Below are positions 35,264-43,654 of a stretch of DNA of 64,000 nucleotides, one piece after another. Origin of the DNA: Noviherbaspirillum autotrophicum. Its GTDB lineage: Bacteria; Pseudomonadota; Gammaproteobacteria; Burkholderiales; Burkholderiaceae_D. Made by a program: the position numbers and the translations under genes. The DNA is taken from assembly GCF_000818395.1 (NCBI RefSeq), contig NZ_JWJG01000028.1, forward strand, positions 2,401,195 to 2,465,194. Reading direction: 5' to 3'. Position 1 is the first letter of the stretch. Each line of letters opens with the position of its first letter. The notes under the pieces were generated by a model. It saw only the letters and a program-made list of their open reading frames with translations. It was not told the origin of the DNA and did not search any database.

Positions 35264-35638
35264 ATGGCCAGGAAAATACTGATCGTCGACGACGAACCGA
35301 ATATTGTCATATCGCTTGAATTCCTGATGCAGCAGCGAGGCTATGAGGTCGCGCTGGCGCACAACGGCGAGCAAGCACTGCAGCAGATGGAGACGTTTCG
35401 GCCTGACCTGGTCCTGCTGGACGTCCTGATGCCATCAATGGATGGCTACGAAGTGTGTCGCAAGATCCGGGAACGCAGCGACTGGGGCGCGGTAAAAATC
35501 GTGATGCTGTCGGCAAAGGTGCGCGACGTGGACATCAGCAAAGGATTGGCGCTCGGCGCCGACGCGTACATCACCAAGCCATTCTCCACCCGACAGTTGA
35601 TGGCCTCGGTTGGCGATCTGCTGTCCGCAAGCACATGA
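35264..35638 (+). CDS. Single-domain response regulator
   Basis: 124 residues from ATG 35264 with GGAG upstream. It contains only a receiver domain: the acidic pair Asp9-Asp10, phospho-acceptor Asp53 in LVLLDVLMP, the Ser of MLSAKV and the Lys of ITKPF. No output domain is present. It overlaps the pseudokinase-exonuclease gene by 4 nt (ATGA). It is therefore likely to work with that protein or the symporter, though the partner kinase cannot be the neighbour if that kinase is inactive. Confidence 0.9.
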   Translation: MARKILIVDDEPNIVISLEFLMQQRGYEVALAHNGEQALQQMETFRPDLVLLDVLMPSMDGYEVCRKIRERSDWGAVKIVMLSAKVRDVDISKGLALGADAYITKPFSTRQLMASVGDLLSAST

Positions 35639-37800
35639 TCCGCAAGATTCTTTTCAAATATCGCTTCTGGCTGTTGCTGGCGCTGATGTTCGCCTCGCAG
35701 CTGGCCATTGTCGGCGGCTTTTTCTTCGTCATCGTGGCCGATCGCGACGCCGCCCAGCGCCAGTTGATCGAACAGCTGCTGCTGCAGCGCGCCGCTCCGA
35801 TGCTGATGCTGGCGCTGCTGCTGGTGACCGCGCAAGGGCTGGCTTTGAAAGCCCTGATCAGCCGCTACCTTGCGCCGATGGCGCGCATGGCGGAAGAAGC
35901 AGTTCTCCTGATGAGCAATCCCGGCTACCGGATAGCGCCACAGGGCGCGCGAGAAGTGCGGGAGCTTGGCGCAAAGCTCAACCGGCTGGCGACATCCCAC
36001 CAGCAGCTGCGCGACGACGTGCAGGCAAAAATCGAAGCAGCCAACGAGGCGCTCGCCGAAGAGCGCAACCGGCTGGCCGCGCTGATGTCGGAGCTGGCGC
36101 AGGGCGTATTGGTGTGCAATATCGAAGGCCGCATCCTGCTCTACAACACCCGCGCCAGAAAACTGTTCGAGGCTGCGCAGGGCAGTGCGGCTAGTGCCGC
36201 GTCGGTCGGGCTCGGGCGCTCCGTGTTCGGCCTGCTCGAGCGCGGCCTGATCATTCATGCGCTGGAACAGATCCAGTTCCAGCTGCAGCATCCGGAGCGG
36301 GCCGCCAGCCCGCTTTCCGTGTTCGTGACCAGCCTGAAGGCCGGGCAAATCATCGTGCGCGCCCAGATGGTGCCGGTCCTCGACAAAGCCCGGTCCTTGA
36401 ACGGATTCGTCCTGACGCTGGACGACATCACCCGCAAGGTCGAGGCGGAAATCAGGCGCGAGCGCCTGCAGCAGCTGCTGACGCATGAAACGCGCGACAT
36501 GCTGGCCAACATCCGCGCCGCGGTGGAAATCATGCAGGACTTCCCGGAGCTGAGCGAGTACAAGCGGCAGCAGTTCATCGGCATCATCGACAACGAGTCG
36601 CAGCGGCTGACCGGCCAGATCGAAGATGCGGATCGCCAGCGTGCCGACGACCACGGCGGACAGTGGCGGCTGGAAGAGATGCGCGGCAGCGACTTGCTGG
36701 CGCTGCTGCTGCGCCGGCTCGACAACGTGGTGCTCGAGGAGAATTGCCGCGATGCTGGACATGGCGACGATGCCACGCTGTGGCTGCAGGTCGACAGCTA
36801 CGCGCTGACGCATACGCTGACGTATCTGGCGCATCGCCTGACGCATGAGCAGGCGGTGCCGCAAATCCGTATCGGATTGAAGCGGGTGGGGCGCCTGGCC
36901 CATCTGGAGCTGGGTTGGAGCGGCAATGCATTGTCGGTCGATACCTTGCATTCGTGGGAGAACGAATCGCTGCAGCTAAGCGTCGGGCAGGCCGACCTGA
37001 CGCTGTCCTCGGTAGTGGCTTCGCACGGCGGCGAAGCGGTGTACCAGTTCGACGTGTCGCGCTCGATGTCGTACCTTCGCATCCTGCTGCCGCTCGCGGA
37101 GCGGCATGCGCCGCTGGAGATCGGCGTGCTGCCGCCGGGCCGCCCGGAATTCTACGACTTCGACCTGTTTCGACTGTCCGGGCAGGATGCCGCGCTCGAC
37201 GAGCGGCCGCTGACCGAACTGCACTATACGGTGTTCGATACCGAGACAACCGGGCTGGAGCCTGCCGCCGGCGACGAGATCATCTCGATCGGCGCCGTGC
37301 GTATCGTGAACGGGCGCCTGCTGGAGCAGGAGATCTTCGACCAGCTGGTGCAGCCGGGCCAGTTTCTGCGGCCGGAATCGACCGCCATTCACGGCATCAC
37401 CGACGCCATGCTCAAGGGCCGGCCCCGGATCGACGAAGTGCTGCCGCAGTTTCACCGCTTTGCCGAGGATACCGTGCTGGTGGGGCACAACGCGGCCTTC
37501 GACATGAAATTCCTGCAAATGAAGGAAGCACGGACGAACATCCGATTCAGCCAGCCGGTACTCGACACGCTGCTGCTGTCGCAGGTGATTCATCCGAACC
37601 AGGAGCAGCACTCGCTGGAAGCGCTCGCGCGCCGTTTCGGCGTCGATATCGTCGGACGCCATACGGCTGTGGGGGATGCATCGGTTACGGCCGAAGTGTT
37701 TCTAAAAATGATTCCGCTGCTGGCGGAAAAAGGCATCGTCACCCTGAAGCAGGCACTCGACGCCGCGCAGCAGACTGCCTATGCCCGCATCCGCTATTGA
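35635..37800 (+). CDS. Membrane sensor pseudokinase fused to DnaQ-like 3'-5' exonuclease
   Basis: 721 residues. Two TM helices (about residues 10-33 and 53-72), a HAMP-like linker and coiled coil, and a PAS-like domain (about 150-260, LAQGVLVCNIEGRILLYN) lead to a DHp-like helix with His284 in LLTHETRDML. The following ATPase-like region lacks the N-box asparagine and the DxGxG and GxG boxes, so kinase activity is doubtful. The C-terminal domain is a complete DEDDh exonuclease: Asp535 and Glu537 in FDTETTGLE, Asp623 in HNAAFDMKF, His676 and Asp681 in HTAVGDASVTAE. It overlaps the receiver gene and precedes DUF294. Function of the fusion is unknown to me. Confidence 0.88.
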   Translation: MIRKILFKYRFWLLLALMFASQLAIVGGFFFVIVADRDAAQRQLIEQLLLQRAAPMLMLALLLVTAQGLALKALISRYLAPMARMAEEAVLLMSNPGYRIAPQGAREVRELGAKLNRLATSHQQLRDDVQAKIEAANEALAEERNRLAALMSELAQGVLVCNIEGRILLYNTRARKLFEAAQGSAASAASVGLGRSVFGLLERGLIIHALEQIQFQLQHPERAASPLSVFVTSLKAGQIIVRAQMVPVLDKARSLNGFVLTLDDITRKVEAEIRRERLQQLLTHETRDMLANIRAAVEIMQDFPELSEYKRQQFIGIIDNESQRLTGQIEDADRQRADDHGGQWRLEEMRGSDLLALLLRRLDNVVLEENCRDAGHGDDATLWLQVDSYALTHTLTYLAHRLTHEQAVPQIRIGLKRVGRLAHLELGWSGNALSVDTLHSWENESLQLSVGQADLTLSSVVASHGGEAVYQFDVSRSMSYLRILLPLAERHAPLEIGVLPPGRPEFYDFDLFRLSGQDAALDERPLTELHYTVFDTETTGLEPAAGDEIISIGAVRIVNGRLLEQEIFDQLVQPGQFLRPESTAIHGITDAMLKGRPRIDEVLPQFHRFAEDTVLVGHNAAFDMKFLQMKEARTNIRFSQPVLDTLLLSQVIHPNQEQHSLEALARRFGVDIVGRHTAVGDASVTAEVFLKMIPLLAEKGIVTLKQALDAAQQTAYARIRY

Positions 37801-37811
37801 ACACCGCGCCC

Positions 37812-38933
37812 ATGATAGATCCGATCTTCCACTCTCCCGAGCCGATCTCCCTTCCGGAGGGAATCCCGGCCGCACAGTTCGAAGCAGAACTTCGGCAGGT
37901 TCAACACGTCGTCGCCTCCGCAGCCGACGAGGCAGGCTTGCTGCTGGCGGCGCGGCGGATTCAGGAGCTGGTGCATCGCCTGGTCGATCAGACGCAGGCG
38001 GCGCGGGCGATGACCTTGTTTATTTCGCTGCTCAATGATTTGCTGACGCGGCGCGTGATCGAGGTCGTCAGCGCCGAAGCCGCGATCGACGGCGTGCGCT
38101 GGTGCTGGATCTCGCTCGGCAGCGAGGGGCGGCAGGAACAGACCTTGTCGAGCGACCAGGACAACGGCATCATCTTTGCCGGCGATATGGAAGCCTCCGC
38201 GCTGCGCTCGAAAATGCTGCCGCTCGCGCAGCGCATCAACACCATGCTGGATGCATGCGGTTTTCCGCTCTGCACCGGCGAGGTCATGGCAAGCAATCCG
38301 GAATGGTGCCTGAGCCTGCCCGAGTGGAAGGAGCGCTTCCGCAACTGGATCATCGAGGGCGACCCGCAGGCCTTGCTCAATGCAAGCATTTTCTTCGATT
38401 TGCGTCCGCTTTATGGCGCAACCGAGCTGTCCGGGGAGTTGACCGAATGGCTGGCGCGGGAAGCGGCGGCCAACCCGCGTTTCCAGTTCCAGATGGCGGC
38501 CAACGCGATGAAGCGCAACGTTCCGCTCGGCCTGTTCAACCGGTTCGTCGTCGACAAGCATGGAAAGTATCCGGGCACCATCGACCTGAAGGTTGGGGTA
38601 TCCGCGCTGTTCGTCGATGCCGCGCGCATCTACGGGCTGGCATGCGGCAGCCACGCAAGCAATACGGCCGAACGCTTCCAGCAGGCCGTCAACGCGCGCC
38701 GGCTGCATCCGAAAGATGCCGAACGATGGATCAGGGCCTTCTATTTTGTCCAGATGCTGCGGCTGAAGATACAGCAGCGCAGCTACCGGCTCGGACAGGA
38801 AATGCACAACCATCTCGCCCCGCGCGAGCTGGACCGCTCCGACCGCTGGTTCCTGCGCGATGCGCTGCTGCAGGCGCGTTCGCTGCACCGGCGACTGCAG
38901 CTTGACTATCCGGGCAGCCACGGAATGTTTTGA
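37812..38933 (+). CDS. DUF294 putative nucleotidyltransferase
   Basis: 373 residues from ATG 37812. The nucleotidyltransferase motif GSEGRQEQTLSSDQDNGII starts at Gly103, with the two Asp of DQD as metal ligands. A C-terminal DUF294-type helical domain follows. Unlike many relatives it has no cyclic-nucleotide or CBS domain in front, so sensing may come from a partner. It is 11 nt after the exonuclease fusion gene, so the receiver, fusion and transferase form one operon. Confidence 0.85.
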   Translation: MIDPIFHSPEPISLPEGIPAAQFEAELRQVQHVVASAADEAGLLLAARRIQELVHRLVDQTQAARAMTLFISLLNDLLTRRVIEVVSAEAAIDGVRWCWISLGSEGRQEQTLSSDQDNGIIFAGDMEASALRSKMLPLAQRINTMLDACGFPLCTGEVMASNPEWCLSLPEWKERFRNWIIEGDPQALLNASIFFDLRPLYGATELSGELTEWLAREAAANPRFQFQMAANAMKRNVPLGLFNRFVVDKHGKYPGTIDLKVGVSALFVDAARIYGLACGSHASNTAERFQQAVNARRLHPKDAERWIRAFYFVQMLRLKIQQRSYRLGQEMHNHLAPRELDRSDRWFLRDALLQARSLHRRLQLDYPGSHGMF

Positions 38934-39000
38934 TCGCAGGTGGCGCGCAGCACTCTGTCGATGCGCGGATACCAGAGCGAAGCCGGCAGTCGCCTGAAGC

Positions 39001-39417
39001 TCAGGTTCCGTTCCTTTCCTGCGCCGGTTGCGCGCGCAACACCTTCAATAACGTCGGCGTAATACCCTGCTGCCGCAGCCGCTGCCGCAAGCCGTCGACC
39101 GCCGTTTCCGGCGATTGCGCGCCGGGGTCGAGCACGAACGACAGCACCGGCAATTCCGGCGCGGCGCGCACGCTTCCCGGTTCGACGCCGCGCAATTGCT
39201 GCGCCGTGCGGCCGGCCTGCCGCGCGAGCTGTCCGCCTTCCTGCGCGCCGGTCAGCTCGCAGACCACCACCACCCGGCCCTTGTTCAGGGCCCGGGTCAC
39301 CTGCTCATGGTCGTAGACGGCGGCGACCTTGTCATCGATGCACACGCCGCAGGCGCCCGCCGGGCCGGCGCCTGCCAGCGCCGCAACGAGACACAGCGCC
39401 TTGGCGAGCGTTCTCAT
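39001..39417 (-). CDS. Periplasmic CxxC protein translationally coupled to nirK
   Basis: 138 residues from ATG 39417; longer upstream frames overlap nirK. A signal peptide ends near PAGA and is followed at once by CGVCIDDK, a possible metal- or disulfide-active CxxC. A second Cys lies in VVVVCELTG. No family is recognised. The ATG overlaps the nirK stop by 4 nt (ATGA), a strong sign of a common role, perhaps copper handling or maturation of the nitrite reductase. Confidence 0.75.
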   Translation of the reverse strand: MRTLAKALCLVAALAGAGPAGACGVCIDDKVAAVYDHEQVTRALNKGRVVVVCELTGAQEGGQLARQAGRTAQQLRGVEPGSVRAAPELPVLSFVLDPGAQSPETAVDGLRQRLRQQGITPTLLKVLRAQPAQERNGT

Positions 39418-41021
39418 TGCTCTTTGCCTGTCGGGACAGGCGTGGCCGAACGCGTCTGCGACGGCGGTAGTGCTGTCCCGGGGGCGGAAGGCTGCGGCTG
39501 CGTCTTGCCTTGCGGTTGCAGGTTCTGGTCGGCCCACTTGAAGTAGGCGACGTACTGGCTGATTTCCTGATCGCTCAGATTCTGGTTCGGCATCGGCACC
39601 TTCCATTTCGCCAGCATTTCCTTGGCCGCCGGGTCGCTTTGCAGCATCTGCTCGGGCGACTTCAGCCAGCGGCGCAACCATGTTTCGTTGCGCCGCTTGC
39701 TCACGCCGTACAGGTCCGGGCCGAGCTTGGGCCCGCCGCCGATCGAGTGGCAGGCCAGGCACTTCGATTCGAAGTCGAGCTTGCCCTTGACGGCGACCGG
39801 ATCGGTCGGCGCGGCGGTAGCCGGGATATTGTGGTGCTCGTTGTCGTGTGCGGCGGGGCCTTCCGACTTGCCGCCGGCGGCGATCAGGCCGATCGCGCCT
39901 TGCGAGGCATTGGCGAAGTGGTGGTCGACCATCACATAGCTGCCGGCCTCGGGCACCATGAATTCGGTGATCGCGCTGTTGGACGAGCCGAGCAGCACGG
40001 TCTGCATGCCGCGGAACTGGTTGTCCGGATTGCCCTCGAACCAGACGCGGTCGAAGATGGTGCCCACGACATGGAAGCTGGACGTGTTGGACGGTCCCAC
40101 GTTGAGAACGAACAGGCGCACCCGCTCGCCCGGCTTGGCCGGCAGCGGATTGTCGACGAAGCCGTTGTAGCGGCCGTTGAACACGGTATAGGTGGGCGCC
40201 TTGGCGCGCACCCGCTCGCCGTCCAGCACATACAGCGGCACGCCGTCGACCTTGCGCTTTTCCGGATCGGGCTTGGTGTAGAACTCGCTCTGGATGATGG
40301 CGTATTCGCGGTCAACCTTGGTCGGATAGCCTTCGCGCGGCTCAACGATCATCATGCCGTACATGCCGGAGGCAATGTGCTCCAGTACCATCGGGGTGCC
40401 GCAGTGGTACATGTAGACGCCAGGATAGTTTGGCGTGAATTCGAAGTTGATGGTCTGCCCGGGCGCGATCGAGTGGTATTTGTCTTGCGGCGACACCATC
40501 GCCGAGTGGAAGTCCATCGAGTGCATCATCGGCGCGGCCGTCACGCGCATGCCCGGCACCGGCTCGTCGGAGCGGTTGGTCATGGAAAACTTGACGCGGT
40601 CGCCCACGCGCGCGCGGACTACCGGACCGGGCACCGTGTCGCCGAAAGTCCAGGCGCTGAATTTCACGCCGGGGGCGATTTCGATGATCTTGTGCGTGGT
40701 GTCGAGCCGGACTTCCTTGACCGGATCAGGCACCAGCGGCTTGACCACCGGGCCGATGCTGACTGCGCTGCCGGTGGCGAATGCGCCGGTATGTCGTTCG
40801 TTCGTGGTGGTCGATGGCGGGCTGCTGAGCTGTATGTGAGCAGGGTCGTAACGATCGGGCGCGGCAGTTGCGGATGCGGGGCGGGCGGCGACCGCCGGTG
40901 TGGCCGACGCCGATTGCGCGGGCGGCGGGTGTTTGCAGGCGGGCAAAAGCAATACTGCTGCAGTAATGGCCAGTGCCGCCGGCCGCAAAGTGGGAACGGC
41001 TGCTCGCGCTTTTCGCATCAT
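39414..41021 (-). CDS. nirK: Copper nitrite reductase with C-terminal cytochrome c domain
   Basis: 535 residues from ATG 41021 with GGAG upstream. It reduces nitrite to NO. A hydrophobic signal ends LLPACK, an atypical lipobox. Two cupredoxin domains follow: type-1 copper ligands His167, Cys207, His215, Met220; type-2 ligands include His172 and His206, with the catalytic Asp170 in SMDFH. The C-terminal third (from about residue 415) is a cytochrome c with CLACH at 421-425, as in the three-domain Ralstonia-type NirK. The haem domain can donate electrons to the copper core. A CxxC protein gene is coupled downstream, and the nor operon is divergent. Confidence 0.95.
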   Translation of the reverse strand: MMRKARAAVPTLRPAALAITAAVLLLPACKHPPPAQSASATPAVAARPASATAAPDRYDPAHIQLSSPPSTTTNERHTGAFATGSAVSIGPVVKPLVPDPVKEVRLDTTHKIIEIAPGVKFSAWTFGDTVPGPVVRARVGDRVKFSMTNRSDEPVPGMRVTAAPMMHSMDFHSAMVSPQDKYHSIAPGQTINFEFTPNYPGVYMYHCGTPMVLEHIASGMYGMMIVEPREGYPTKVDREYAIIQSEFYTKPDPEKRKVDGVPLYVLDGERVRAKAPTYTVFNGRYNGFVDNPLPAKPGERVRLFVLNVGPSNTSSFHVVGTIFDRVWFEGNPDNQFRGMQTVLLGSSNSAITEFMVPEAGSYVMVDHHFANASQGAIGLIAAGGKSEGPAAHDNEHHNIPATAAPTDPVAVKGKLDFESKCLACHSIGGGPKLGPDLYGVSKRRNETWLRRWLKSPEQMLQSDPAAKEMLAKWKVPMPNQNLSDQEISQYVAYFKWADQNLQPQGKTQPQPSAPGTALPPSQTRSATPVPTGKEQ

Positions 41022-41221
41022 GCTGACTTCTCCAGAATTGGGGTTGAATGGGGTGCCGGATGTTCTCGGTTTCCCTCCCGGCACGCATTTCTGTACGGAT
41101 TGGGCGAAGCATGTGCAAAACATGTTCCAGCCTGCGCTGCCAAGGGCCGGCTGCCAGACATCAAGTGGATCGTTTTTTGCAAAGCGCAGTTGCGGCGAAC
41201 AACAAGACGAAAGGACTTCCC
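41022..41221. promoter_or_regulatory. Divergent nirK-nor promoter region
   Basis: A 200-bp gap between the nirK and nor operons. I see no full FNR box. A CATGT/ACATG inverted repeat lies around 41109-41124, and a single ATCAA half-site around 41160. An A/T-rich GATCGTTTTTTGC stretch lies near 41167. Regulation of both operons from here is expected but the operator is not clear. Confidence 0.5.
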
Positions 41222-41368
41222 ATGGCAACTCCCAACGAGCCGGCTGCGGCTGGCGCTGTCTATCTGGCTTTGAAAATACTGGCATACGTCGGCGAGGCAG
41301 GAATGATCGCCGGCATCCTGTATGCCGCCTGGTCGGCTGCGCGCTATTGGTCGGGTATCGGCGTCTGA
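41222..41368 (+). CDS. 48-residue single-TM protein at the head of the nor operon
   Basis: 48 residues from ATG 41222 with AAGGA upstream. A soluble Ala-rich N-terminus is followed by a TM helix (about residues 14-40, with ILAYVGEAGMIAGILYAAW). It is 37 nt upstream of norC on the same strand. Small subunits of this type exist in other haem-copper reductases, for example CydX- or CcoQ-like stabilisers, so it may be an accessory subunit of the NO reductase. No homologue can be named from the sequence alone. Confidence 0.65.
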   Translation: MATPNEPAAAGAVYLALKILAYVGEAGMIAGILYAAWSAARYWSGIGV

Positions 41369-41405
41369 TGCCTGGTCGACATTTCACCTATGAGGAGGAT
41401 GTGCG

Positions 41406-42242
41406 ATGACCCGAAGCCAAGCCCGGATGTTTGCAATAGTTTCAACCGCACTGGTAACAATTGCATTTTTGGGAATGACGATAGACAGCCACCGCCAGTT
41501 TCCAAAACTGACCCATGAAGACAAGATGACGCCCCAGGTGCTGGCCGGAAAGGATGTCTGGCACAAATTCAACTGCACCAACTGCCACACGCTCCTGGGC
41601 GAGGGCGCCTATTACGCGCCTGACCTGACCAAGATTGCGGTGCAGCGTGGCCCGCAATACCTGAAGGCATTCCTGCATGATCCGTCGCAGTTCTATGACG
41701 AGCAGAAGGTCCGACGCGTGATGCCCAAACAAAACCTGAGCGACCAGCAGATCGACGACCTGGTGGTGTTCCTTGACTGGATTGCGCATATCGATACCCA
41801 GGGCTGGCCGCCACGTCGCATCCTGGTATCGGGGGCTGCAATTCCCGGAACCAACATGCAGCAGACCGCTCAAGCGTCGACATCGATGCAGCCCGCCGCG
41901 CCGTCTTCCGATCCGGTGGCGCAGGGGCAGGCCTTGTTCAACGCCACGCCACCGGCCTGCTCAGCCTGCCACTCGATCTCGCCCGGCGTCAACCTCGCCG
42001 GACCGAGCCTGGCCGGCATCGGCACGCGCGCCGCGCAGACCATCGCCGATCCCTCGTACAAGGGCAAGGCCAAGGACGCCGCGCAATACATCCACGAATC
42101 GATCGTCAACCCTAGCGCCCACCTGGTGCCCGGCCCGACGTATTCGGCCGGCGGGCGCTCGTTCATGCCGGACAACTTCGGCAAGGAGCTCACGCCGCAG
42201 CAGATCGATCAACTGGTCGCCTACCTGACAACACTTAAATAA
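41406..42242 (+). CDS. norC: Nitric oxide reductase cytochrome c subunit, di-haem NorC
   Basis: 278 residues with a strong RBS (GAGGAGG). An N-terminal TM anchor (about residues 8-26) is followed by the usual NorC haem domain with CTNCH at 57-61, GEGAYYAPDL and a candidate axial Met in RRVMPKQNLS. A linker of about 40 residues rich in Ala/Gln/Ser leads to a second cytochrome c domain with CSACH at 185-189 and likely Met in GRSFMPDNF. Typical NorC has one haem and about 150 residues, so the second domain is an extension. It passes electrons to NorB and may extend the reach to periplasmic donors. Confidence 0.92.
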   Translation: MTRSQARMFAIVSTALVTIAFLGMTIDSHRQFPKLTHEDKMTPQVLAGKDVWHKFNCTNCHTLLGEGAYYAPDLTKIAVQRGPQYLKAFLHDPSQFYDEQKVRRVMPKQNLSDQQIDDLVVFLDWIAHIDTQGWPPRRILVSGAAIPGTNMQQTAQASTSMQPAAPSSDPVAQGQALFNATPPACSACHSISPGVNLAGPSLAGIGTRAAQTIADPSYKGKAKDAAQYIHESIVNPSAHLVPGPTYSAGGRSFMPDNFGKELTPQQIDQLVAYLTTLK

Positions 42243-42252
42243 GGAGCCAAGC

Positions 42253-43644
42253 ATGAGATACCGTTCGCAAGCGGTCGCCTACTGGTACTTCGCCGTCGCG
42301 CTGGCGCTGTTCGGGCTGCAGATCGTGTTCGGCCTGCTGTCGGCCACCAAGTACCTGGGGCCGGATCCGCTGCTCAACCTGCTGCCGTTCGACGTGACCA
42401 AGGTAATCCATACCAACCTGCTGATCGTGTGGGTGCTGACCGGCTTCATGGGAGGGACCTACTGGATCATCCCGGAAGAGTCGCGCACCGAGCTGCACAG
42501 CGTGAAACTGGCCTACGCCCAGCTCGCGCTGTGGGTGGTAATGGGCGTGGCCACGGTCATCGGCTATCTGTTCCGCTACGGTGCCGGCACCAAGTTGCTG
42601 GAGCAGCCGCTGGCAAGCAAGATCGTGATCGTGATCGTCATGCTGATGTTTCTCTATAACGTATTCATGACGATCCGGCAGTCGGGACGCAAGGCGACGA
42701 CTACCGAGTGGGTCCTGGTTATCGGGCTCGGCATGTCCGCCGTGCTGTATCTGCCCGCGCTGATTCCGTTCCAAAACTACACGGTGGCGACCTTCTACCG
42801 GTGGTGGACCGTCCACCTCTGGGTCGAGGGCGTGTGGGAAATGATCCAGGGCAGCATGCTCGCCTACCTGCTGATCCGATTGTCCGGCGCCGACCGCGAA
42901 GTGATGGAAAAGTGGCTGTACGTGATCGTCGGACTGGTATTCATCTCCGGCGTGCTCGGCACGGCGCACCACTATTACTGGGTAGGTGTGCCGCATTACT
43001 GGCTGACGATCGGCGGGTTCTTCAGCGCGCTGGAGCCGGCGCCGCTGGTGGCCATGGCGGTCTTTGCCTACAACGCGATGCGCCGCTCGGGCCTGGCGCA
43101 TCCGAATACGCTGGCGATTCACTGGACCATCGGCAGCGCCGTGTTCACGATGTTCGGCGCCGGCCTGCTCGGGCTGGCGCACACGTGGCCGGGCGTGAAC
43201 AAATGGACGCACGGCACGCTGGTTACGGCGATGCACGGCCATGCCGCGTTCTACGGCGCCTACGCCATGATCGTGATGGCCATGATTTCCTATACGCGCC
43301 CCTACCTGCTGTCGGGGCAGCCGCAGCAGGGCGGGCCGGAAAGCAGCGGCAGCCCGCTCGGCTACTGGGCGTTCTGGATGCAGCTGGCGGGCATGTTCGG
43401 CATGACGATCTCGTTTGCGACGGCTGGTATCGGCCAGGTCTACCTGGAGCGCGTCCTCGGCCTGGGCTTTCTCGAAACCCAGCTCAAGATCCAGGTGCAC
43501 TTCCTGATGCTGCTGGCGGCGGCGTCGCTGTTTGCGATGGGCGTGTTCCTGTTCATCTGGGACTTCTTCCGCTACCGGCCGCGCTTCGAGGTCACGGCTG
43601 AAGGCGGAAGCCCGGAGCCGGCGCTGGCTGCGCGTTCCACCTGA
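42253..43644 (+). CDS. norB: Nitric oxide reductase catalytic subunit NorB
   Basis: 463 residues, twelve TM helices. Haem b and FeB histidines are visible in VIHTNLLIVWVLTG, HLWVEGVWEM, GTAHHYYWVG and MHGHAAFYGAY. The Glu residues of HLWVEGVWE replace the tyrosine chemistry of oxidases and are typical of cNOR. With NorC it reduces 2 NO to N2O. The gene is 10 nt after norC and 10 nt before norQ. Confidence 0.96.
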   Translation: MRYRSQAVAYWYFAVALALFGLQIVFGLLSATKYLGPDPLLNLLPFDVTKVIHTNLLIVWVLTGFMGGTYWIIPEESRTELHSVKLAYAQLALWVVMGVATVIGYLFRYGAGTKLLEQPLASKIVIVIVMLMFLYNVFMTIRQSGRKATTTEWVLVIGLGMSAVLYLPALIPFQNYTVATFYRWWTVHLWVEGVWEMIQGSMLAYLLIRLSGADREVMEKWLYVIVGLVFISGVLGTAHHYYWVGVPHYWLTIGGFFSALEPAPLVAMAVFAYNAMRRSGLAHPNTLAIHWTIGSAVFTMFGAGLLGLAHTWPGVNKWTHGTLVTAMHGHAAFYGAYAMIVMAMISYTRPYLLSGQPQQGGPESSGSPLGYWAFWMQLAGMFGMTISFATAGIGQVYLERVLGLGFLETQLKIQVHFLMLLAAASLFAMGVFLFIWDFFRYRPRFEVTAEGGSPEPALAARST

Positions 43645-43654
43645 GGGTCACGGG

